The position numbers and the translations under genes are program-made. From Bradyrhizobium sp. C9 (GTDB lineage: Bacteria > Pseudomonadota > Alphaproteobacteria > Rhizobiales > Xanthobacteraceae), in NCBI RefSeq assembly GCF_002532045.1, contig NZ_NWTG01000011.1, positions 72,001 to 136,000 on the forward strand: a DNA stretch of 64,000 nt, written 5' to 3'. This document shows positions 41,604 to 49,903 of this stretch, piece after piece (the first letter of the stretch is position 1; every line of letters begins with the position of its first letter). The notes beneath the pieces are model-generated. The model made no database searches and was not told where the DNA came from. It saw only the letters and a program-made list of their open reading frames with translations.

Positions 41604-42239
41604 TCAAGGAGGTGCTGTCGGCCGAAGGCCCACATCGCAATTGAAATCCGAAAGTCAAACAGGATCGGAAATCTAGCTGGGTTACGATGGTAGCAGGCCG
41701 AGATCGGTGAGACAGGGCGACAAATCTTTTGTGGCCCAATGGCGAGATTGATCGAGGTCTTGCTTAACGCTTCCAACGTATAGCTGACCTCTTCAACCGT
41801 CGGCCCCTCGAGCATCGGTTCGATGCCAGGTGACCAGCGAAGGATCCAGCCGGGCTGAATCGATTTTGGCCGGGGCGAAGCCTTCAAGGTTGAATGAGCA
41901 ATATGGTTACGCGGGTCTACGTGAGAACTGGGGACCGAAAGGAGCACCAAATATCCGCTCCCAGCGGTCGCCGGGAATCGACAGCTTCCGCAAGAGATCG
42001 AGCAGCGCCAGGCGTGGAGGCTAAATCCCCGTTGCGCCAGCCGTTGATCCAGGTCAAAGCAATCGAACCCGAGCTGATTTTGTGGGGTTTGGCTCAATAC
42101 CCCGCACCGAAAGCGAGTTGAGGGGGCATGGAATGCCGGCTTGAATGGCTTCCGGAAAACTACTTAAGCGAACTACCGAAATTTCGAGACGCGGCTTCCT
42201 TTGCTACTCTACCACATAGCAATGAGAACGGAGGCAGCC
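41604..42239. other. Intergenic stretch with a FixK-like box
   Basis: About 636 bp after the E2 remnant. Frames on both strands have irregular codon use and no recognisable motif. It contains the FixK-like box at 42044-42057; otherwise I see nothing I can support. Confidence 0.4.
42044..42057. promoter_or_regulatory. FNR/FixK-like box
   Basis: TTGATCCAGGTCAA, centred 189 nt before the small plus-strand gene at 42240. The transcript it drives is uncertain. Confidence 0.7.
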
Positions 42240-42356
42240 ATGATTGCGATCTCGCTTTATTTGGTGAGCGTCGGCCTCTTCGGCGCTCACGTTTGGGACC
42301 TCTACAAAAATTCGAGACCGGCCGCGGTGCGGGTTATCAACAGGCGCTCTCGGTGA
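42240..42356 (+). CDS. Very small hydrophobic protein (38 aa)
   Basis: A 38-residue frame starting MIAISLYLVSVGLFGAHVWD and ending with a basic tail (VINRRSR). GGAGG at 42230-42234 is ideally spaced from the ATG. One N-terminal membrane helix followed by Arg/Lys is the usual small inner-membrane protein layout. A real gene is favoured by the ribosome site, but there is no family evidence. Confidence 0.4.
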   Translation: MIAISLYLVSVGLFGAHVWDLYKNSRPAAVRVINRRSR

Positions 42357-42610
42357 CGATCATGCCGGAAATTGTGCCGCCCCACGTTCGTCGAGCTGTA
42401 GACGAGGCTTGGGCTTCGAACCTCAAGCAGCAGGTGTGCGCGTGGAAAGCAGCACGTTCAGAGCGAAGAAGCACCACCGACACCGGAGTCGTCGTCGTTC
42501 GCCGCTTGAGGAAGACCAACGCTGTGCAGAGGCCAGCAACGGCGGACGGTAAGCTCGCGCCACATGCAGGCTTCGCGCGCGCGACATGAGTAAAGAGCGG
42601 GAGGTTAGGC

Positions 42611-42883
42611 ATGCGCCTGGAACTGAAGCTCGCCATTTTCGCAATCACGCTTTTGCTACCGAAGACTCACCTATACCTGTCCACCAACGACGCCATCCCG
42701 GTGGCGCAAACCGCTTCTTCTGAGCGATCGATACCAGAGAGAGACACGGTGGCCCATTGGGATTTGAGCTCGACTGCTTGCCGCCCCGTGTTTCTTCACA
42801 GCAAGCAGGTGCGCACTGCGAAGCTTGGCCAAGACGACAGCGACATTGTCGTCGTTCACGCGATGGCCGCGAGCGGCTCGTAA
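42611..42883 (+). CDS. Small protein with N-terminal signal/anchor
   Basis: A 90-residue protein starting MRLELKLAIFAITLLLPKTH, with GGGAGG at 42599-42604 spaced 6 nt from the ATG. After the hydrophobic start it is polar, with one Cys (STACRPVF). I do not recognise it. It lies in a cluster of very short genes around FixK-like boxes and could be periplasmic. Confidence 0.42.
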   Translation: MRLELKLAIFAITLLLPKTHLYLSTNDAIPVAQTASSERSIPERDTVAHWDLSSTACRPVFLHSKQVRTAKLGQDDSDIVVVHAMAASGS

Positions 42884-42905
42884 ACGCCCTGCGAAGTCTA
42901 TGCTC

Positions 42906-43028
42906 TCATTGCATGAGGAAGGCGTGCGTTAGCGTAGCCGTGACAAGCAACGCGGCGCTGAAGATCGCGATGCCGAGACAGACGCGCGCTGGGACCGAAT
43001 ACGAAGCAAAATGGGGCTGTTCGACCAT
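42906..43028 (-). CDS. Very small membrane protein (40 aa)
   Basis: A 40-residue frame (MVEQPHFASYSVPARVCLGI at its start, THAFLMQ at its end) with one transmembrane helix over residues 16-36. The near-consensus FixK-like box at 43082-43095 is centred 60 nt before its ATG, exactly the spacing seen for recognised genes in this island. The ribosome site is weak. The position relative to the box is the main support. Confidence 0.5.
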   Translation of the reverse strand: MVEQPHFASYSVPARVCLGIAIFSAALLVTATLTHAFLMQ

Positions 43029-43081
43029 GACGTGTTCCCACTGCCTAAAAATTGCATGATACGAATCTCGTGAGGCTCCGT

Positions 43082-43095
43082 TTGATCTGGATCAC
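43082..43095. promoter_or_regulatory. FNR/FixK-like box (one mismatch)
   Basis: TTGATCTGGATCAC differs from the palindrome at the last base. Centred 60 nt before the 40-residue membrane-protein gene (minus). Confidence 0.55.
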
Positions 43096-43172
43096 ATCGG
43101 GGGGCAATCCGATGCACCGAGCGAGAGCATCACCAGCTCTGCACATCGAACGCGGTCGCCAACTGAGGCGGC

Positions 43173-43361
43173 CTATTTCTTTTCCCAGTATCGCCAGTGC
43201 GTCGGATGAAGCTCTACTCGACTGCCGGTAGCAGTTTTGGTCCAACCGCCGACAACGCGACGGCAGGGGAAGACCACGGCATGTATGTCCTCATCGGCCT
43301 CAATGACGGCCAATTCCAAGTCCTGTTCGAAGGGGGCACTTTCTATGCTCATCCATGGCAT
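43173..43361 (-). CDS. Small conserved hypothetical protein (62 aa)
   Basis: A 62-residue soluble protein, MPWMSIESAPFEQDLELAVI at the start and VVFPCRRVVGGWTKTATGSR, then PTHWRYW at the end. The W-x-x-I-x-x-APF...LELAV...FPCRR...GGW...PTHWR pattern is one I recall from many short Bradyrhizobium proteins of unknown function. A perfect FixK-like box is centred 42 nt before ATG 43361 and 51 nt before ATG 43352 (MSIESAPFEQ), so the later start is possible. Confidence 0.72.
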   Translation of the reverse strand: MPWMSIESAPFEQDLELAVIEADEDIHAVVFPCRRVVGGWTKTATGSRVELHPTHWRYWEKK

Positions 43362-43396
43362 AGTTGTAAAAATAGTCACTGTCCCAGCAGGACCGT

Positions 43397-43410
43397 TTGA
43401 CGATCGTCAA
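43397..43410. promoter_or_regulatory. FNR/FixK-like box
   Basis: TTGACGATCGTCAA, a perfect 14-bp palindrome just upstream of the 62-residue conserved protein gene (minus). Confidence 0.85.
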
Positions 43411-43437
43411 AAGCACCGCATCAATGCGGAAGCATCT

Positions 43438-43602
43438 TCACTTCTTTTCAGGGGTCCTGCGATTTTTGGCTCGCCATTCGGCAAGCTTGGCCTCTTCCTC
43501 CGCCAATAGCTTGCGGAGGGCTGCGATCTTATCGCGGTCGGTTTCTGAGCCTAACAGCTCCTTGTAATGGGCGATGTTGGCCTGCATCACAAATTCCGGC
43601 AC
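43438..43602 (-). CDS. Small helical hypothetical protein (54 aa)
   Basis: A 54-residue charged helical protein (PEFVMQANIAHYKELLGSET, then IAALRKLLAEEEAKLAEW). It starts at GTG 43602: on the minus strand AAAGGAG stands 8-9 nt before this GTG, while the longer in-frame version from 43641 lacks such a site and begins with an Arg-rich string. I recall near-identical short proteins in Bradyrhizobium genomes; function unknown. Confidence 0.72.
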   Translation of the reverse strand: MPEFVMQANIAHYKELLGSETDRDKIAALRKLLAEEEAKLAEWRAKNRRTPEKK

Positions 43603-43641
43603 GGCGCGACTTCTCCTTTCCCTTTCTTGAGCTGAATCCAC

Positions 43642-44221
43642 GAGCCAAGTTCCATTGTGCCCCGTTTTCAGGCGGACAGCGACTCAGATTTGGAGACATA
43701 CATGGTCGCCGCAAGACCAAAATCCGGTAGCCGATGAGAGCCGCCAGCTGACGCCAGCGATGTTTCGGGGAGGAAATGTTTCCCTTTGTTCCCGGTTTCG
43801 CCGTCCGATCGGTCGGGATCCCGCCCGAACACGCGCATTTCTTGGCGGACGCGGCTCACCGACCCGAATGCGAGCGCGAGGCGACGGTCGCCAGGTCGCG
43901 CCGGCTCGCATTTTTGTACTCCGAGCGACGCGCCGGGTGGACGGAGACTATCCTCGCGCTCTCCGGTCGCGGTCAGGATGGCCGGTCCGCGAGCTGAGGG
44001 CTCCCGAGGAATTGACCACCCCCACCTCGCGATCGAATCGCGCCTGCCAGTGCCGCCGATCCTGCGGTAGATATCCGTCGATAGTCCAAGTGGGCTTTTT
44101 GTTTTTATTTCTGAGCTTTTTGCGCGTGAACCAGGGACGCCGGTCGGCGGGAAACAGACGTCAGACTTTCTGACTACCCATGGCATCATTGAACATCGGC
44201 GGTCGGATCAGGAGGTGATTC
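43642..44221. other. Intergenic stretch without identifiable gene
   Basis: About 580 bp upstream of the CarS-like gene. Several frames are open on both strands (for example 43776-43997 plus and 43668-44189 minus), but none shows a fold pattern or a well-spaced ribosome site. AGGAGGTGA near 44209-44217 belongs to the next gene. Confidence 0.4.
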
Positions 44222-44716
44222 TTGCAGTTGCAGCCGTTTTCGATCCTACAGGCGCTCGCCTTGCTGGCGCTGGCTAACGGCACACCCGTCGTCGCCAAAA
44301 AGATTTTCGGGCAATCCTTTGCGCTGCCACTTGATGGCGGCCTTGTATTTTTGGATGGACAGCCGCTATTCGGCCGATCGAAAACCATCCGCGGGATATT
44401 GCTTTCCGTTGCGGTGACAACCGCACTCGCGCCGCTGATCGGCCTGGACTTTAGCGTCGGTGCGATCGCGGCAACTGCTGCCATGGCAGGCGATCTCGGA
44501 TCCAGCTTCGTCAAACGCCGATTGAAATTTCCGCCAAGCAGTCAGGCGCTCGGGATAGACCAGTTGCCGGAATCTCTGTTGTCGCTACTGGCGTGCCGTG
44601 CGGCGCTCGCACTGACGGCGGTCGACATCGCAATTTGCGTAGGGATGTTCTTTGTCGGTGAGGTCGTCCTGTCGCGCATTCTCTACCGCGCCCACCTGCG
44701 CGATGAACCCTACTAA
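44222..44716 (+). CDS. CDP-archaeol synthase-like (CarS/DUF46) membrane protein
   Basis: A 164-residue membrane protein with four or so hydrophobic spans. It has the signature of the CDP-archaeol synthase family, distant relatives of CdsA: LFGRSKTIRG, GDLGSSFVKRRL and GIDQLPESL. In archaea this enzyme activates unsaturated archaetidic acid with CTP; bacterial members probably act on a phosphatidate-like lipid. It starts at TTG 44222, set by AGGAGG at 44210-44215 spaced 6 nt. It stands alone between the small-gene cluster and the MFS gene. Confidence 0.85.
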   Translation: MQLQPFSILQALALLALANGTPVVAKKIFGQSFALPLDGGLVFLDGQPLFGRSKTIRGILLSVAVTTALAPLIGLDFSVGAIAATAAMAGDLGSSFVKRRLKFPPSSQALGIDQLPESLLSLLACRAALALTAVDIAICVGMFFVGEVVLSRILYRAHLRDEPY

Positions 44717-44881
44717 CTCGAGCGTGTTTCGGCTCACGGAACGAGCCCAATATCAGTTCTCGATGTGGAAGAGAGTCAGACCTTGTCCGAATGCGCTTCG
44801 TGATCGGTCTTGACCCCAGCCGCCGTTTCGCATGCACTCGTCCAAAACGTCGTTCCAGTTTCTTCAGAAGGTCCTTATGTA

Positions 44882-46111
44882 TTAGCGATCTCCCGCGCGC
44901 GGGCCTGCCGGTGTCGTTTCTGCCTTCATGGCAACGTATATTATGAACACCGCCGCGCCTGAGAAGGCCGCGCCGGCGAGAAATGTCGACGTCGACCCAA
45001 AAGCCTGCCACAGCCAACCCGCGAGGACGCTCGCGACAAGGAGCGTACCCCCCGTTACAAGGTTAAACAGGCCGAAGGCGGTGCCGCGCAAATCTTCAGG
45101 GGCGGTATCGGCGACCAACGCCGACAATAACCCTTGCGAAAGTCCCAAATGAAGGCCCCAGAGCGCGACACCCGCGAGCACGCCGCCAAGGCCGGGGACA
45201 AAGGCCAGCGTGAGATCGGCAAAGAACAATGTTCCCAGCCCCCAAGACAGCAGTTTCGGCCGCCCTATCCTGTCCGAGAGAATTCCGGCCGGGGTTGCGA
45301 CCAGGGCGTAGACCAAATTCATCCATACGAACACCAGCGGAATCAAGGCCAGCGCAAGTCCTTCGGCTTGTGCCTTCAGCACGAGAAAAGCTTGGCTGAA
45401 ACGGGCCAACGTGAACATGGCGCCAACCATCACGACCACCCAGAAGCCTCGGGACAAGCGCCTCAGTTCGTCCTTGCGGATCGGCGAGCCGCGCTTCTTC
45501 GTTCCCTTGGCGCTGTCTGGCTCGTGCACGCCGACAATAGCGAGCAGTACTGCCAAGGCGGCCGGAACCACCGCCCACCAAAACACGGAGCGGAATTCGT
45601 TCGCATAGAGCGCCATCAGCATCATCGCGAGCAATGGTCCCGCAAATCCCCCCACTGTATCGAGCGCCTGGCGGATGCCGTAGCCAGCGCCTCGAATTGC
45701 GGGTGGAGTAATGTCGGCCACAAGAGCATCGCGCGGTGCATCGCGGATACCCTTGCCGACGCGATCGACGAAACGCGCGACCAGAACTTCCCAAGCCGTG
45801 CTCGCGAGGGGAAATATCGGCTTGGTGCCCGCGGCCAGTGCATAACCAATGACGACCAGGAGTTTGCGCTTGCCGATGCGGTCGGAAAGGGCGCCTGAGA
45901 AAACCTTGGCCGTCGCTGCGGTGGCCTCGGCAACCCCTTCGATCAGGCCAACCGCCGTCGTACTGGCGCCGACCACGGTCACGAGAAACACGGGAAGCAG
46001 GCTGTGAATGAGCTCGGACGAGACGTCCATCAGCAGCGAAACAATGCCGAGCGCCCAAATGCTTTTCGGAACGTCAAGCCAGGTCGCTGACGATGATTGT
46101 GTCGCTTTCAT
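44882..46111 (-). CDS. MFS transporter
   Basis: A 409-residue major facilitator with twelve predicted spans. The loop 2-3 motif is ALSDRIGKRKLLVVIGYALA and the equivalent in the second half is ILSDRIGRPKLLSWGLGTL; FVDRVGKGIRDAPRDALVAD is typical of a drug/metal efflux subgroup. The segment starts MKATQSSSATWLDVPKSIWALG. A FixK-like box is centred 41 nt upstream. The start of ppsA lies far upstream on the same strand, with the box in the 88-bp gap between the two genes. The substrate is unknown. Confidence 0.9.
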   Translation of the reverse strand: MKATQSSSATWLDVPKSIWALGIVSLLMDVSSELIHSLLPVFLVTVVGASTTAVGLIEGVAEATAATAKVFSGALSDRIGKRKLLVVIGYALAAGTKPIFPLASTAWEVLVARFVDRVGKGIRDAPRDALVADITPPAIRGAGYGIRQALDTVGGFAGPLLAMMLMALYANEFRSVFWWAVVPAALAVLLAIVGVHEPDSAKGTKKRGSPIRKDELRRLSRGFWVVVMVGAMFTLARFSQAFLVLKAQAEGLALALIPLVFVWMNLVYALVATPAGILSDRIGRPKLLSWGLGTLFFADLTLAFVPGLGGVLAGVALWGLHLGLSQGLLSALVADTAPEDLRGTAFGLFNLVTGGTLLVASVLAGWLWQAFGSTSTFLAGAAFSGAAVFIIYVAMKAETTPAGPRAGDR

Positions 46112-46145
46112 TGATAAAACCTACCGGGTGTCCGGAAAGCGAATT

Positions 46146-46159
46146 TTGAGCAAGGTCAA
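46146..46159. promoter_or_regulatory. FNR/FixK-like box
   Basis: TTGAGCAAGGTCAA, centred 41 nt before the MFS ATG (minus), in the gap after ppsA. Confidence 0.65.
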
Positions 46160-46199
46160 CTACCGCTATTCCAACATCATCGCTGGGGATGGCAGCGCG

Positions 46200-48620
46200 C
46201 TAACTTCCGACAGCCTGTGATTTGATCGTCACTTGCTCGGCCTCGCGAACAATCTCCGATGTACGCAGGATGCTGGACGGATTGACGCTGATTGAATCGA
46301 TGCCAAGCCCGGTCAGAAAGCGGGCCATCTCCGGATAGTTCGCCGGGGCTTCGCCGCAAATACCCACATGACGCCGATTGCGTTTGGCGCCCGTCACCGC
46401 CATCGTCAGCATTTGCAGCATTCCCGGATCTCGCTCGTCAAAGTCGAACGCGACAATATCGGAGTCCCGGTCGACGCCAAGGGTGAGCTGCGTCAGGTCG
46501 TTGGAGCCGATTGAAAATCCGTCAAACAGTTTGGCGAACTGATCGATCAGGATCACGTTGTTCGGAATCTCGCACATCATGAATATCTCGAGGCCACCTT
46601 CACCCCGCTTGAGGCCGTGCTGGGCCATCGCTTCGATCACCTTGCGTGCCTCCTCGAGGCGTCGACAAAACGGGATCATGATCTTGAGATTGGTCAGGCC
46701 CATCACGTCTCGTACCCGCCGCAGCGCCGCGCATTCCAGCGCAAACCCCGCGGCATAGGCGGGATGGGCATAGCGCGCAGCGCCACGGAAGCCGAGCATC
46801 GGGTTTTCTTCCTCCGGCTCGAAATCGGCGCCGGCCATAAGCTTTGCATATTCATTGGTCTTGAAGTCGGACAGCCGCACGATGACCGGGCGCGGGTAGA
46901 ATGCCGCTGCAATGGTTCCAACGCCCTCCGACAGGCGCTCGACGAAATAGTCCGACGGCTTCTTGTAGCGTGCGGTCAAGAGCTTGATCGTCCGGCGATC
47001 CCGTGCGGATTTGACTTTTTCGGGCTGGGCCAGAGCCATCGGATGGATGCCGATATGCTGATTGATGATGAATTCCATCCTGGCCAGTCCGACGCCATCG
47101 CTCGGTGCCATTGCCGTCTTGAACGCAAGCTCCGGATTGCCGAGATTGACCATGATTTCAGTACGCGGCTTTGCGAGGCTGTCGGTCGCGATCCGCTCGA
47201 CCTCGAATGGCAGGTTGCCGTCGTAGACGTGGCCGATATCGCCCTCTGCACAGGAGACGGTGACGGGCCTCCCATTCGTCACTTTCCGTGTGAAACTCTC
47301 GGTCCCGACGACGGCCGGTACGCCAAGCTCGCGGGCGACTATGGCCGCATGACAGGTTCTGCCGCCATGGTCGGTGACGATGGCGGCGGCAACTTTCATC
47401 ACCGGCTCCCAATCCGGACTTGTCGCAGGCGCAACCAGCACCTCGCCAGGCTTGAAAGCACGAAGATCGCGTTCATTGGTGATCAGGCGGACTTTTCCGG
47501 CTGCAATCTTCTCGCCAACAGCGCGACCGGTAGCAACGACCTTGCCTGTCGATTTGAGAGCGTAGCTCTCGAGGGCCTCCGGCTTGCGGCGGGATGCAAC
47601 GGTCTCCGGACGCGCCTGGATAATATAGAGCTTGCCGTCGCTGCCGTCCTTCGCCCACTCCACGTCCATCGGTGTGGGCGTGCCCGCCTTGTCCGAATAG
47701 TGCATTTCCACGACGAGTGCACATCGCGCGAGTTCGAGCACATCGTTGTCGCCGATGCAGAACCGCTTGCGATCCGCCGGCGGCGTCTTCACATTGCGGG
47801 TGGTTGCGTGCCCTCGCCCATAAATCATCCGCTTCTCCTTGCCGCCCAATCGGCGCGACAATACGGAGCGGAATCCCTTAATGAAGGTCGGTTTGTGTAC
47901 ATAGAACTCGTCCGGATCGACAGCCCCCTGGACGATATTTTCGCCGAGGCCATAGGCGCCGGTCACGAAGACCACATCGCGGAAGCCCGATTCGGTGTCG
48001 AGCGTGAAGATCACGCCACTTGCCGCGAGGTCGGAACGGACCATCTTCATGACCGCAACCGATAACGCGACCTTGAAATGATCGAATCCGTTGTCGATGC
48101 GATAGGATATCGCACGGTCCGTGAAGAGCGAGGCGAAGCAGCGCCGGCAGGCGTCCATGAGATCGTGCGGCCCGCGAATGTTGAGGAAGCTTTCGTGCTG
48201 CCCCGCGAAACTCGCGGTCGGCAGATCCTCGGCGGTTGCCGAACTACGCACGCCGACCGCGACATTTCCACCGTATTCCCTCTCGAGTTTTCGATACGCT
48301 TCCGTCACCTCCCGGCGCAAATCCTCCTGATCCGCGGCGGCATAGACGATGGCGCGCGCCGCGGCGGCGCGTCTGGCGAGATCCGAAATCCGCCGCTTGT
48401 CGACCCCGGCAAGCAGGCTACGGAGTTCGTCCCAAGCTCCGGCCTGCGTCAGCGCGTCGCGATAAGCGCTCGCCGTCAGCGCGAAACCATTGGGCACCCG
48501 GACGCCCTGCGACGAAAGCGCTGAATAGAGCTCGCCCAGCGAAGCGGTCTTGCCCCCAACCAGAGGAACGTCCTCCAGCCGGATATCCTCGAACCATCGA
48601 ACGTAACCAGGAATATCCAT
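46200..48620 (-). CDS. ppsA: Phosphoenolpyruvate synthase
   Basis: An 806-residue PEP synthase (pyruvate, water dikinase): ATP + pyruvate + water to PEP + AMP + phosphate. The N-terminal ATP-grasp part includes VPLVGGKTASLGEL and RSSATAEDLPTASFAGQHES; the phosphohistidine domain has DHGGRTCHAAIVARELGVPA with the catalytic His; the C-terminal PEP/pyruvate barrel has the GSNDLTQLTLGVDRDS and VGICGEAPA segments. ATG 48620 follows GGGAGAA. A TTGC-type FixK box is 100 nt upstream. It allows gluconeogenesis from pyruvate and appears with hypoxia genes. Confidence 0.96.
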   Translation of the reverse strand: MDIPGYVRWFEDIRLEDVPLVGGKTASLGELYSALSSQGVRVPNGFALTASAYRDALTQAGAWDELRSLLAGVDKRRISDLARRAAAARAIVYAAADQEDLRREVTEAYRKLEREYGGNVAVGVRSSATAEDLPTASFAGQHESFLNIRGPHDLMDACRRCFASLFTDRAISYRIDNGFDHFKVALSVAVMKMVRSDLAASGVIFTLDTESGFRDVVFVTGAYGLGENIVQGAVDPDEFYVHKPTFIKGFRSVLSRRLGGKEKRMIYGRGHATTRNVKTPPADRKRFCIGDNDVLELARCALVVEMHYSDKAGTPTPMDVEWAKDGSDGKLYIIQARPETVASRRKPEALESYALKSTGKVVATGRAVGEKIAAGKVRLITNERDLRAFKPGEVLVAPATSPDWEPVMKVAAAIVTDHGGRTCHAAIVARELGVPAVVGTESFTRKVTNGRPVTVSCAEGDIGHVYDGNLPFEVERIATDSLAKPRTEIMVNLGNPELAFKTAMAPSDGVGLARMEFIINQHIGIHPMALAQPEKVKSARDRRTIKLLTARYKKPSDYFVERLSEGVGTIAAAFYPRPVIVRLSDFKTNEYAKLMAGADFEPEEENPMLGFRGAARYAHPAYAAGFALECAALRRVRDVMGLTNLKIMIPFCRRLEEARKVIEAMAQHGLKRGEGGLEIFMMCEIPNNVILIDQFAKLFDGFSIGSNDLTQLTLGVDRDSDIVAFDFDERDPGMLQMLTMAVTGAKRNRRHVGICGEAPANYPEMARFLTGLGIDSISVNPSSILRTSEIVREAEQVTIKSQAVGS

Positions 48621-48713
48621 CGCGCATTCTCCCGCGCTGCAGCATCGGTCGGTTTCGACGTCAACGAGCCGATCCAATTGTGGACACTCTGGTCGCTCGG
48701 CGCATGGTGGACT

Positions 48714-48727
48714 TTGCGAAAGATCAA
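48714..48727. promoter_or_regulatory. FNR/FixK-like box (divergent)
   Basis: TTGCGAAAGATCAA, centred 100 nt before ppsA (minus) and 46 nt before the SbmA/BacA-like gene (plus). Confidence 0.65.
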
Positions 48728-48766
48728 CCGCCGTCGATGATGTGCCTTTAATATTTTAATCTAACG

Positions 48767-49903
48767 ATGTCCGAGAACAGCACCGGCAACCCGCATCAAG
48801 AGTGGCTCCGATTTTGGCAAAGCGCTTCTGGCTTCTGGCGAGGCTTGGCGGCGTGGCGGGTTTGGCTGTTTTGCGCGTTGCTCGTCGTTATCGTTGTGCT
48901 GCAACTCTACGTGCAGTTCCGCTTCAACTACTGGAACCGCGACTTCTTCAACGCGCTGGAGAGCCGGAGTCCTGATCGGCTGCGAACCCAGGCGCTGTTG
49001 CTGGTTCCTTTGTGCGGCGCGAGCATCGTACTCGCGGTCGCCTCGGTCTGGGGGCGCATGACGGTGCAGCGCAAATGGCGCGAATGGCTGACCACCCATC
49101 TGATCGATTATTGGGTGGAGAACGAGCGATATGCCCGTCTGGCCCAGGTCCAGGGCGAACACAAGATTCCTGAATATCGCATCGCGGAGGATGCGAGGAT
49201 TGCAACCGACGCGCCGATCGATTTTGCGCTCGGGCTTGTCTCATCCCTTTTGACTGCAATCATCTTCATTCAGATCCTGTGGAATGTCGGCGGCGAAGCT
49301 GCCTTTTCGGTGTTTGATTACAGGCTTTGGATTCCCGGCTATCTCGTCGTCAGTGTCGTGGTGTATTCCGGCATCGTCACGATGGCGATGCTGCTGGTAG
49401 GTTCGCCGCTGACGAGGGTCATTCAGATCAAGGATCAGGCCGAGGCTGAATTGATCACGGCGGCTCATCTGCTCCGGGACATCGGCGAGGGAGTAACGCA
49501 GAAAGGGGAGGAGGCTGAAGTCAAAGTCAAGCGGGGCCTCCGGCAGGCACTGCAGGACGCAATGATGCAGTGGCGACGGCTGCGCTGGCAGCTCATGCGC
49601 ACGACGTTGGTATCGCATGGAAACTCGCTGTTGGCACCAATCATCGGGCTCGTCCTGTGCGCCCCGAAATTCCTGGCCGACGCAATGACGCTCGGCGAAC
49701 TCACCCAGGCCGCCGCCGCCTTCACGCTTGTCCAGGGATCGTTCAACTGGCTTGTCGATAATTACAGCCGCGTTGCCGATTGGGTCTCTTCGCTGGAAAG
49801 GGTCGGCGGCTTGTTGCTTTCGCTTGACCAACTCAATCATGAGGTGTCGCCCGCCGACCGCGAAAAGACCGTCAGTCCCGTCGGCTCGGTCAGGCGCTTC
49901 TAA
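48767..49903 (+). CDS. SbmA/BacA-like ABC transporter membrane domain without ATPase
   Basis: A 378-residue protein with five or six membrane spans and the family segment FRFNYWNRDFFNALESRSPD near the N terminus, as in YddA/BclA-type exporters of peptides or very long-chain lipids. Homologues of that type are about 560-600 residues with a C-terminal ATP-binding cassette; here the frame ends at GSVRRF directly after the linker (VADWVSSLERVGGLLLSLDQ). So either the NBD has been lost or, like SbmA, it works without one. Its 3' end overlaps the convergent pfkB by 14 bp. Confidence 0.85.
   Translation: MSENSTGNPHQEWLRFWQSASGFWRGLAAWRVWLFCALLVVIVVLQLYVQFRFNYWNRDFFNALESRSPDRLRTQALLLVPLCGASIVLAVASVWGRMTVQRKWREWLTTHLIDYWVENERYARLAQVQGEHKIPEYRIAEDARIATDAPIDFALGLVSSLLTAIIFIQILWNVGGEAAFSVFDYRLWIPGYLVVSVVVYSGIVTMAMLLVGSPLTRVIQIKDQAEAELITAAHLLRDIGEGVTQKGEEAEVKVKRGLRQALQDAMMQWRRLRWQLMRTTLVSHGNSLLAPIIGLVLCAPKFLADAMTLGELTQAAAAFTLVQGSFNWLVDNYSRVADWVSSLERVGGLLLSLDQLNHEVSPADREKTVSPVGSVRRF

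Noticed and set aside
43668..44189. A 173-codon minus-strand frame upstream of the CarS-like gene
   Set aside because: Irregular composition, no ribosome site, no recognisable motif; treated as non-coding.
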